The notes under the pieces: generated by a model
What the model was told of the DNA's origin: nothing
The model's input: the letters and a program-made list of their open reading frames with translations, nothing else
Databases searched by the model: none
NCBI GenBank assembly: GCA_031400455.1
Contig: JANNPX010000024.1
Location: 91,345-155,344 of the forward strand
DNA from: JANXYW01 sp031400455
GTDB taxonomy: Bacteria > Chloroflexota > Dehalococcoidia > DSTF01 > JACRBR01
Length of the DNA: 64,000 nucleotides
Direction: 5' to 3'
Shown here: one piece after another, positions 31,415 through 38,486 of the stretch
How positions within the stretch are numbered: the stretch's first letter is position 1
How the letters are laid out: each line of letters begins with the position of its first letter
Position numbers and translations under genes: made by a program

Positions 31415-32304
31415 ACCTCCGCAGGCTGCTCCACCAGCCATTGCTGACCGTGGCGTTCCACGAACGCGAGGTGCGCTGGACGATCGGATCGCCCGGAGCC
31501 ATCGATGCGTCCGGGCGTGTGCCGCTTCCGCCGGGCATGGTGAACGACGGTCTTGTCGTCGACGCGGTCGCCGCCGGAATGGTACTTCGCGAGTCGACCG
31601 GCTTCGCCGGTAGCGGCCGCATGCAAGTGGCGATCGCGCTGCCGGCGCAACGCTCGGTCTTTCGCCAGCTCGAGATTCCGTCGCTGCCGGGCAAGCAATT
31701 CGACGAGATGGTGGAACGCGAGATCCGACGCGAGCTGCCGATGGTGGTGGAAAACGCCTACGTGTCGTGGCAGCGCCTTGGCGAGCGCGACGGCAAGGTA
31801 GAGGTGTTCATCGTCGGCGTCGCACGCGACGTGCTGGACTCGCACACGGCCGCCGCGTGGGCAGCCGGCCTGCACCCTCAGTCCGCTGATCTGCGCGTCA
31901 TCGCGGCGGCACGGGCTGTCGGCGCCCCCGATTCGATCATCGCCCACGTCGAGGATCTCGAGGTCGAGTTGGGCATCTTCCGCGATGGTGTGCCATCGAT
32001 CGTCCGCAACATCGTGATGACTGCGCCCTGCGGCGACCCGGCCTGGACCGAACAGCTGGCGTCCGAGTTGGGACGTACGCTGAAGTACTTCCGCGACTCG
32101 CACCGGGACGACACCGTGCTCGATGGTATCCCCGTCTCGTTCGTCGGTGGCTCGGCGCGTTTCGCCGTCATGGCAGGCGAGATCAGCGCGGCCACAGGGC
32201 ACGAGATCTCGATGCCTTCGCTGCGGCTCAGCATCGATCCGGAGCAGGAGACGACAGCGTTCGCATCGAACATCGGACTCGCGTTGAAGGACCTTGCCGC
32301 GTGA
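31411..32304 (+). CDS. pilM: PilM-like actin-fold protein
   Basis: A 297-aa cytoplasmic protein, ATGA-coupled to pilO. It follows the PilM pattern: VAFHEREVRW at the start, IALPAQRSVFRQLEIPSLPGKQFDEMVEREIRRELP in the middle (about residues 73-108; the classic 'ALP...F...E.P' and 'EA.R.iP' region), and LASELGRTLKYFRDSH toward the end. PilM binds the N-terminal tail of PilN. The glycine-rich ATP loops are weaker than in proteobacterial PilM, so nucleotide binding is uncertain. Confidence 0.78.
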   Translation: MNLRRLLHQPLLTVAFHEREVRWTIGSPGAIDASGRVPLPPGMVNDGLVVDAVAAGMVLRESTGFAGSGRMQVAIALPAQRSVFRQLEIPSLPGKQFDEMVEREIRRELPMVVENAYVSWQRLGERDGKVEVFIVGVARDVLDSHTAAAWAAGLHPQSADLRVIAAARAVGAPDSIIAHVEDLEVELGIFRDGVPSIVRNIVMTAPCGDPAWTEQLASELGRTLKYFRDSHRDDTVLDGIPVSFVGGSARFAVMAGEISAATGHEISMPSLRLSIDPEQETTAFASNIGLALKDLAA

Positions 32305-32906
32305 GAGGACTGATGACACTCAAGCTACGGCCGACAAGGCCCGCCCGCGCGACGCGCACTCTGGATATCAACCTGCTCCCGCGCGACCGCAGGCCGGCCG
32401 AGGCCTCGCTGATCGCAGTTGGCGCTGTGATTGCGCTCCTCGCCTGTATCGCCGCGATGGTGCCGTTCGCGTTCAGCGTGCACGAGGCGCGAAACTCCGC
32501 ATCAGCCATGGAGGCGCAAGCGAACGACGCAAACCGCGCTGTCGATGCGCTGAAACTTAACCTGACACGCCAGCGCGGACTGACCATCGAGCTGGAGCTT
32601 GCGAAGGCGAAGCTGGCGGCTCTGCAGGACGAGCGCACCGGACTCCAGGGAAGTGTCCGGCCGTTGAAGGACGACCTGACGATGCTGTTCGGATTCGGCG
32701 CCTTCCTTCCGCGCGGTGTCCGCGTAACGACGATCACCGGAGCCGACCGCTCGTTCAAGGTCGACGGAGTCGCCCCCGGCCCGCTGGATGCGATCACCTA
32801 CGCGGAGACGCTGGTGAAGTCAGGCGGGTTCACGGCCGCGCGGATGGCGTCGTTCGCGCCCGCGCTCAGGGACGGCGGGCAGTTCAGTCTTGAGGTAACA
32901 CGGTGA
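32301..32906 (+). CDS. pilN: PilN-like protein
   Basis: A 201-aa protein, GTGA-coupled to pilM. Its cytoplasmic tail contains the signature INLLPRDRR (residues 24-32), the segment that PilM grips in known structures. A single TM helix (LIAVGAVIALLACIAAMV) and a long helical stretch (SASAMEAQANDANRAVDALKLNL) follow, then a small alpha/beta domain. With PilM and PilO it forms the alignment subcomplex. In a monoderm cell with no PilP/PilQ it would contact the wall or platform only. Confidence 0.82.
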   Translation: MRGLMTLKLRPTRPARATRTLDINLLPRDRRPAEASLIAVGAVIALLACIAAMVPFAFSVHEARNSASAMEAQANDANRAVDALKLNLTRQRGLTIELELAKAKLAALQDERTGLQGSVRPLKDDLTMLFGFGAFLPRGVRVTTITGADRSFKVDGVAPGPLDAITYAETLVKSGGFTAARMASFAPALRDGGQFSLEVTR

Positions 32907-33265
32907 CGCTGGTGTATGCCGCGCTCTTCGGGCTCGCATTTGGCAGCTTCGTGAACGCGGCCATCGAGCGGATCCCGCGACGAGAATCACTGAACGGCCG
33001 CTCCCACTGCGATGGCTGCTCGCGTCCGCTACGCGCGTGGGAGCTGATTCCCGTGCTGAGTTACGCGGTGCTTCGCGGCCGTTGCGCCTCGTGCGATACC
33101 TCCATCGGTCCGCGCACGCCGCTGGTTGAGTCGATGTGTGCGGCGGCATTCGTCGCGGCGTTCTGGTCGCTGGCGGCGCCCGCCGCGGTTGCGGCGTGCG
33201 CGGTGTTTGTCGCCGTTGCTGTCGTGTTGGGTGTGGAACTGGAGAAGAGGAGCGTGGGATCATGA
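32903..33265 (+). CDS. Truncated prepilin peptidase: N-terminal (A24 N) domain only
   Basis: A 120-aa protein, coupled by ATGA to pilN and to pilT. It has FGSFVNAAIERIPRRESL, two zinc-type pairs (C36-x-x-C39 and C61-x-x-C64) and ELIPVLSY, the full set of DiS_P_DiS features of PilD. After the third hydrophobic segment it ends at GVELEKRSVGS, where full-length enzymes show the first catalytic Asp (A-L-I-D-x-x-x-x-x-I/L-P). The whole aspartic peptidase half is missing, so on its own it should not cleave prepilins. No peptidase half is encoded in the window. Confidence 0.82.
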   Translation: MTLVYAALFGLAFGSFVNAAIERIPRRESLNGRSHCDGCSRPLRAWELIPVLSYAVLRGRCASCDTSIGPRTPLVESMCAAAFVAAFWSLAAPAAVAACAVFVAVAVVLGVELEKRSVGS

Positions 33266-34359
33266 GCGACAACGACACATCGCCGACGCTGCATGACCTG
33301 CTGCAGTGGATGGTCGAGTCAGGCGCTTCGGACCTGCACCTCTCGCACAATACGGCGCCGGTGTTCCGCCGCCACGGTGCGCTCGCGCCCGCGCCGGGGC
33401 TTGCGCCGATGACCGAACTGGACCTGCGCCTCGCGCTGGACGCAATGACGAACGAGGGCGATCGCGCGCGGCTGGAGCAAGAGCGGGAGCTGGACAAGGC
33501 GCTCGATGTCCCCGGCGGCGGAAGGTTCCGCGTGAATGTCGGATTCGAGCGTGGACAGCTCTACTTTTCGTTCCGGCGCGTTAACGAGACCGTGTTGTCG
33601 ATGGGCGAACTGGGACTGCCCGAGGTCTGCGAGCGGCTCACCCAGCTGCCGCGCGGCCTGGTCATCGTCACAGGGCCGACGGGCAGTGGCAAGTCGACGA
33701 CGCTGGCTTCGATGGTCGACCGGATTAACGAGCGCGACGCCCGGCACATCATCACGGTCGAGGACCCGATCGAGTTCATCCACCACAACAAGAGCAGCAT
33801 CATCGAGCAGCGCGAAATCGGCGTCGATACGCTTTCGTTTGCGGGCGCCCTGCGGCACGCGCTGCGGCAGGATCCGGACGTGATCCTCGTCGGAGAGATG
33901 CGCGATCTCGAGACGATGTCGTCCGCGATCACCGCTGCCGAGACGGGACACCTCGTCTTCGCGACACTGCACACGCCCGATGCGCCGCAGACCATCGACC
34001 GCATCGTCGATGCCTTCCCGAGCCACCAGCAGCAACAGGTCCGCCTCCAGCTCTCGATGGCCATCGAAGGCATCATCTCGCAGATCCTGATCGCCGACGA
34101 GACTGGTCAAGGGCGCGTCATGGCGTGCGAAGTCATGCTCGGCACACCCGCGATCCGCAACCTGATCCGCGAGTCGAAGACGTACCAGGTGCCGACGATG
34201 ATGGCGACGGGCGCGGCGATCGGCATGCGCACACTCGATCAGGAGTTGGCGGATCTTGTGAAGCGGCGCGCGATCTCGCGCGAGATAGCGCTGTCGTACG
34301 CCCGCTCGCCCGAGGAGCTTGGCCGGCTGTTGGGCGGCGGCCTGACGCATGCAGCTTGA
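33262..34359 (+). CDS. pilT: Type IV pilus retraction ATPase PilT
   Basis: A 365-aa protein: SGASDLHLS (residues 20-28) opening the PAS-like domain, Walker A GPTGSGKS (138-145), Asp box ITVEDPIEF, Walker B region ALRQDPDVILVGEMRD and His box FATLHTPDA, then the PilT-specific AIRNLIRESKTYQVPTMM region. It lacks the zinc module of PilB. PilT drives pilus retraction in twitching and DNA uptake. ATG 33262 overlaps the preceding stop; the end overlaps the next gene by 11 bases. Its presence means the pilus is likely retractile rather than a secretion-only pseudopilus. Confidence 0.95.
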   Translation: MSDNDTSPTLHDLLQWMVESGASDLHLSHNTAPVFRRHGALAPAPGLAPMTELDLRLALDAMTNEGDRARLEQERELDKALDVPGGGRFRVNVGFERGQLYFSFRRVNETVLSMGELGLPEVCERLTQLPRGLVIVTGPTGSGKSTTLASMVDRINERDARHIITVEDPIEFIHHNKSSIIEQREIGVDTLSFAGALRHALRQDPDVILVGEMRDLETMSSAITAAETGHLVFATLHTPDAPQTIDRIVDAFPSHQQQQVRLQLSMAIEGIISQILIADETGQGRVMACEVMLGTPAIRNLIRESKTYQVPTMMATGAAIGMRTLDQELADLVKRRAISREIALSYARSPEELGRLLGGGLTHAA

Positions 34360-36376
34360 ATCTCCCCACGCACGTGGCTTCGCGGCACACTGGCGCCTCA
34401 CGCGTATCGCCGTTAGCTCGCGCGCGATCACGCTCGCCGCGACCGCATCGGTAGCGCTGCTCGCCTTCGCGTTCTACGTCGCCACGCTCGCCCCGACGGT
34501 GATGTGGTACGACATGGGCGAATTCGTTTCGACGTCTGCCACGCTCGGGATCGCGCACAACACCGGCTATCCGCTGCTCATCCTGCTCGGCAAGATGTTC
34601 ACGTTTCTGCCGGTCGGCGATACCGCCTACCGCGTCAACCTCATGTCCGCCGTCTTCACGGCGCTCGCGATCGCCGTCGTCTTCGGCATCATCCACGACC
34701 TGACGGACGCCATCACGGCGAGCGCAGCCGGCGCCCTGACGCTGGCCTTCGCATCGACCGTCTGGGCGAACGCGACGTGGGCGACGTCGTATGGGCTCAA
34801 CCTGTTCTTCACAGCGCTGGTCACGCGGCTGATGCTCTCGTGGTGGCGCGACCGGCAGCCACGCACGCTGGCGTTCGCGGCGCTTGCGTTTGGCCTGGGC
34901 ATGTGCAATCACCGGCTGATCGTGCTCGTCGCGCCGTCTTCGATCCTGCTGCTTGTGCTTGGGTGGCGCAGCCTCACGCCCCGCACAGTCGCGGTTGCCG
35001 CTGCGGCCTTCTTCGCCGGGCTCAGCGTCTACCTCTACCTGCCGATTCGCGGTGAGATGGAACCGGCGCTCTCGTGGGCGCACCCAGCCAACTTGCACAC
35101 CTACTGGTCGATGTTCCTGAACGGCCAGACGCCATCCGGCTACTGGCGTATCGATATCGCCGACCGCATCGACGTGCTGTGGGCGTACCCGTCGTATGAC
35201 CTGACGTGGGCGGGTCTGGCGCTCGCCGGAGTCGGGGCCGTCGTCTGCGCGCAGCGACATCGCGCTGTGGCGGCGTACTTCGCGTTGCTGATCGTGCTGG
35301 ATGCGATCGTCGTCGAGACGTACTCCATTCACAACGTCTACAACTACCTTACGCCGGGCTATCTCGCGCTTTGCGTGCTTGTGGGCGTCGCCGCAGCGTG
35401 GCTGAGCGAGATCGTGCGCCGCGCAGCATCAACGCGCACAGATGTGCGGCCGTGGGTCCAGGCCGCGACGATCGCGGCATGCCTCTCTCTGTTGCCGTCT
35501 GCGCTGGTGGCGAAGAACTTCAGCCGAGTCGACCGCAGCGATGACTACGCGGCGTACGACTTCGCGCAAACGACGCTGGACCGGCTGCCGCCTCGGGCCG
35601 TCGTTCTGACCGATAGCTGGACGGCGTCGCCGCTCTGGTATCTGCAGTTCGTGCAGGGGCAGCGGCGCGACGTCACGGTCTCGCCTGTGTTCGCTCAGGA
35701 GGGTCAGGACATCGTAGCGTTCGCGCGGCGGCAGATGGCCGATGGGCGCCCCGTGTACCTGGCCGAAGGTCTGCGGACTCCGCGCAGGGTCTTGGCGGAC
35801 GACTTCACGCTTCAGCCAGTGCTGCTGAACGGCATCGAAGAGATGATCGTGAGCACCCTGCCGAAACCGCAATACCGGGACGACCTGGTCGCCACCGGAT
35901 CGCTGTTCGCGGTGCTGCCCAACGCGCCCGAAACGGTTGTGGCCGCGGTGCCGCCAACTGCAGCGCGCGCCGACGAATTCGAGCAAGGCGTGACCCTTGT
36001 CGGCTTCGAGACGGCCGATCCGGCTGTGCCGCGCGGAGATGTAGTGCAGCTCGCGTACTACTGGCGCGCGGATCGGCTGATCGCTGCGGATCTGAGCGCA
36101 GTGACGCTCTTCTTTGACGCCGATGGCGTCGCGCAGAATGTGCGCGGCATCCCAGTCTGGTCGCAGTCGCGCGATCTGGGGCAGGGCGTGCTGCAGACAT
36201 CGAAGTGGCAGCCGGGGCAGATCGTGAAGGAGTCCTACTTCGCGCTTGCTCCGCGCACGTTAGCGGCGGGCGACTACGAGATCCGCATCGCGGTTTTCGA
36301 CGGCAGCGCCGACATCTCCCGCGCGCACGAGGACGCCAAGCACCTCGTGACCATCGGCCACATCACCGTACGCTAA
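34349..36376 (+). CDS. DUF2723 multipass membrane protein (glycosyltransferase-like)
   Basis: A 675-aa protein with about 10 TM helices in the first 370 residues and a soluble C-terminal half. The N-terminal loop carries WYDMGEFVSTSATLGIAHNTGYPL, the D-x-GE plus G-x-x-H-x-x-GYPL signature of DUF2723, a GT-C-like family related to protein O-mannosyltransferases. The C-terminal part has a beta-sandwich-like end (VVQLAYYWRAD, YEIRIAVFD). It overlaps the end of pilT by 11 bases, so it is likely in the pilus transcript. A role in glycosylating pilins or other Thr/Ser-rich surface proteins is a reasonable inference from location only. Confidence 0.82.
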   Translation: MQLESPHARGFAAHWRLTRIAVSSRAITLAATASVALLAFAFYVATLAPTVMWYDMGEFVSTSATLGIAHNTGYPLLILLGKMFTFLPVGDTAYRVNLMSAVFTALAIAVVFGIIHDLTDAITASAAGALTLAFASTVWANATWATSYGLNLFFTALVTRLMLSWWRDRQPRTLAFAALAFGLGMCNHRLIVLVAPSSILLLVLGWRSLTPRTVAVAAAAFFAGLSVYLYLPIRGEMEPALSWAHPANLHTYWSMFLNGQTPSGYWRIDIADRIDVLWAYPSYDLTWAGLALAGVGAVVCAQRHRAVAAYFALLIVLDAIVVETYSIHNVYNYLTPGYLALCVLVGVAAAWLSEIVRRAASTRTDVRPWVQAATIAACLSLLPSALVAKNFSRVDRSDDYAAYDFAQTTLDRLPPRAVVLTDSWTASPLWYLQFVQGQRRDVTVSPVFAQEGQDIVAFARRQMADGRPVYLAEGLRTPRRVLADDFTLQPVLLNGIEEMIVSTLPKPQYRDDLVATGSLFAVLPNAPETVVAAVPPTAARADEFEQGVTLVGFETADPAVPRGDVVQLAYYWRADRLIAADLSAVTLFFDADGVAQNVRGIPVWSQSRDLGQGVLQTSKWQPGQIVKESYFALAPRTLAAGDYEIRIAVFDGSADISRAHEDAKHLVTIGHITVR

Positions 36377-36766
36377 CGCGACCATCGTGTCGCTGCGGCC
36401 CAGCCGCAGACTCTCGCGCAACCCGCGACCTCGGCCAGCCGCGACCGCAGCCTGCGCGAACAGGTACACCAGGGCGAGCGAGATCAGCACCATGGGCACG
36501 AAGACGTTGAGATTGAACTCGATGTCACCCGCGCGCATCGGGCCGGTGATGAACTGACCGTCGCCGGGCAGGAGCAGCACCGCGCCGTTCACCGCGATGC
36601 CGGCGGCGAACCAGCACACGAGCGCGAGCACGCCGACGATGATCACATTCGAGCAACGTCCGGCGGCGGCGCGGATGATCGACATGACTCGGGGTCCTGC
36701 GAACCGTGAGGCGGCCACGACGAGCAGCAACTCGATAGCGCCCGATGCGATGATGATGTTGCGCAC
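36260..36766 (-). CDS. Small membrane protein of unknown function, convergent overlap
   Basis: A 168-aa frame on the minus strand. Residues 1-110 contain three convincing TM segments (IIIASGAIELLLVVAAS, VIIVGVLALVCWFAAGIAV, VFVPMVLISLALVYLFAQ) with a short GDGQFITGPMRAGDIEFN loop. This region has no gene on the plus strand, which supports it. The last ~40 residues run antisense into the end of the DUF2723 gene by 117 bases, an unusual convergent overlap. A frameshift near the end or a sequencing error could have changed the true terminus. No family recognised. Confidence 0.55.
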   Translation of the reverse strand: MRNIIIASGAIELLLVVAASRFAGPRVMSIIRAAAGRCSNVIIVGVLALVCWFAAGIAVNGAVLLLPGDGQFITGPMRAGDIEFNLNVFVPMVLISLALVYLFAQAAVAAGRGRGLRESLRLGRSDTMVALAYGDVADGHEVLGVLVRAGDVGAAVENRDADLVVARR

Positions 36767-36907
36767 GGTGTCCTTACGCGGGGAACAGGCGCGAGCGACC
36801 GCGTCGTGCGGCAGCGCTGAGCCTTCTGTATCCTACGCTGCGACGCGCCTCCTGTCATCGCGGCTGTCAAGCTCGGCGTTCGTGAACGCGCGTCTGGAAG
36901 GAATCGG

Positions 36908-38278
36908 ATGACATACGAGCCGACATTCGAGTCGTTGCACCAGCATCCGGTCCCCGATTGGTTTCACGATGCGAAGCTGGGGATCTTCGTCCACTGGGGC
37001 GCGTACTCCGTGCCGGGCTGGGCGCTGCGCAGCGAGACGCCGATCTTCGCCGAGGCGGCGGAGAAGGGGTGGGAGTACGTCTACGCGCGGAACCAGTACG
37101 CCGAGTGGTACCTGAACACGGTTTCGATCGAAGGCAGCCCCACACAGGCGTACCACCGCGAGACGTACGGCGATGACTTTTCGTACGACCGCTTCGGTCC
37201 GATGTTCAATGCATCGATGCGTGGCTGGGATCCGCAATCGTGGGCGTCGCTTTTCGCCGCCGCCGGCGCCCGCTATGTCGTGCCGGGCACGAAGCACCAC
37301 GACGGCTTTCTGATGTGGCCGAGCGCGCACCCCAATCCGTTCAAGCAGGGCTGGCACACCGAGCGCGATCTCATCGGCGAGCTCGCTGCGGCCGTGCGCG
37401 CGCAAGGGATGCGGTACGGGCTCTACTACTCAGGCGGACTCGACTGGACATTCCAGGGGTTGCCGATCCGCAGCATCCCGGAGATGATGGCCGCCATTCC
37501 GCAAACGGAAGAATACGGCCAGTACGTCGATGCGCACTGGCGCGAGTTGATCGACCGGTACGAACCGGCGGTGCTCTGGAACGACATTGGCTATCCCCAG
37601 ACCGGACATTCGCAGGATCTCTTCGCCGACTACTACAACCGGCTGCCCGATGGCCTCGTGAACAATCGGTTCGATTTTCGCGGTGCGATCAAGGGCACGG
37701 CGCATTGCGACTTCATCACGCCGGAGTACTCGACGCTGACGGAGATTTCCGCCACGAAATGGGAGGCGTGCCGGGGGATCGGCCACTCGTTCGGCTACAA
37801 CCGCAACGAGAGCGACGCCGACTACATCACCGGAAGCGCGCTGATCCACCTGCTCGTCGATATCGTCAGCAAGAACGGCAACCTGCTGCTCAACGTTGGC
37901 CCGACGGCGTCAGGAGAGATCCCGTGGACGCAGGCGATGCGCCTGCTCGAGTTGGGCGCGTGGCTGCGCACGAACGGCGACGCCATTTACGGCACGCGGC
38001 CGTGGCACACCCCCGCGGCGATGACGCCCGACGGCATCGATGTACGCTTCACGCAGAAGCAGGATGCGCTTTACGCCATCGTGCTGGGCGCGCCGGGCGG
38101 CGCAGCGGTCACGATCCCCGGTGTTGCGCCGGCCGAGGGCGCGGTCGTCGAGTTGCTCGGCTACGGGGCTCCGCTCGCGTGGCGCCGTGAAGGGGATGGG
38201 GTGACGGTTGAACTGCCTACGACGCCGGCAGCCACACCCGCATTCACGCTAAGCGTGTCGCGTCTCGCGGGTTCGTAA
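36908..38278 (+). CDS. Alpha-L-fucosidase (GH29)
   Basis: A 456-aa glycosidase. GIFVHWGAYSVPGW (about residues 25-38) and TKHHDGFLMW (128-137) are hallmarks of the GH29 barrel; the nucleophile is D226 in VLWNDIGYP, and GNLLLNVGPTASGEIP closes the barrel. The C-terminal ~90 residues form the beta-sandwich. There is no signal peptide, so it is probably cytoplasmic and acts on imported fuco-oligosaccharides. ATG 36908 has GGAAGGAATCGG upstream. Flanking genes are unrelated to sugar uptake, so no utilisation locus is evident. Confidence 0.92.
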   Translation: MTYEPTFESLHQHPVPDWFHDAKLGIFVHWGAYSVPGWALRSETPIFAEAAEKGWEYVYARNQYAEWYLNTVSIEGSPTQAYHRETYGDDFSYDRFGPMFNASMRGWDPQSWASLFAAAGARYVVPGTKHHDGFLMWPSAHPNPFKQGWHTERDLIGELAAAVRAQGMRYGLYYSGGLDWTFQGLPIRSIPEMMAAIPQTEEYGQYVDAHWRELIDRYEPAVLWNDIGYPQTGHSQDLFADYYNRLPDGLVNNRFDFRGAIKGTAHCDFITPEYSTLTEISATKWEACRGIGHSFGYNRNESDADYITGSALIHLLVDIVSKNGNLLLNVGPTASGEIPWTQAMRLLELGAWLRTNGDAIYGTRPWHTPAAMTPDGIDVRFTQKQDALYAIVLGAPGGAAVTIPGVAPAEGAVVELLGYGAPLAWRREGDGVTVELPTTPAATPAFTLSVSRLAGS

Positions 38279-38288
38279 GGCGTAGACG

Positions 38289-38358
38289 CTGTCATGCTGG
38301 GCGTGGCGAGCATCGTGCCAGCACGAGCAAGGTCCTTGGCTACGCTCTGGACGACAGG
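38289..38358. repeat. Imperfect palindromic intergenic element
   Basis: GTCATGCTGGGCGTGGC at the left end and the reverse complement of the right end (GTCGTCCAGAGCGTAGC) match at 12 of 17 positions. This makes a ~70-base element with imperfect terminal inverted repeats after the fucosidase gene. It resembles small dispersed palindromic elements; transposition is not shown. Confidence 0.4.
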
Positions 38359-38373
38359 GCATGAGCCAACCTT

Positions 38374-38408
38374 CTAGCCACTAGCCACTAGCCACTAACC
38401 ACTAACCA
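38374..38408. repeat. 7-bp tandem repeat CTARCCA x5
   Basis: CTAGCCA repeated three times then CTAACCA twice, ending 15 bases before a -10 box (38424-38429) that would drive the UPF0182 transcript. It may be a slippage-prone spacer. Confidence 0.75.
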
Positions 38409-38423
38409 CTCGCTACTAGCTGC

Positions 38424-38429
38424 TACACT
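38424..38429 (+). promoter_or_regulatory. -10 box TACACT, leaderless geometry, ahead of a 16-codon ORF
   Basis: TACACT is followed after 6 bases by ATG 38436, the same spacing seen at the CapA-like, recJ and dgt starts. Confidence 0.5.
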
Positions 38430-38435
38430 CGTGCC

Positions 38436-38486
38436 ATGCGCATTCCCCCGTCAGCACATGTGCGCCGCGCCGGTGATCGCCGGTGA
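38436..38486 (+). CDS. Putative 16-residue leader peptide coupled to the UPF0182 gene
   Basis: ATG 38436 opens a 16-codon frame (MRIPPSAHVRRAGDRR) whose TGA overlaps the GTG start of the next gene in a GTGA junction. The -10-like TACACT is 6 bases upstream, so it would be leaderless. No Shine-Dalgarno exists for the long gene, which could depend on this upstream translation. Entirely inferred from layout. Confidence 0.4.
   Translation: MRIPPSAHVRRAGDRR

Noticed and set aside
32903..33300. Frameshift explanation for the short prepilin peptidase
   Set aside because: The next gene, pilT, starts in the overlap and no peptidase-like residues appear in other frames downstream, so a simple frameshift does not restore the missing half.
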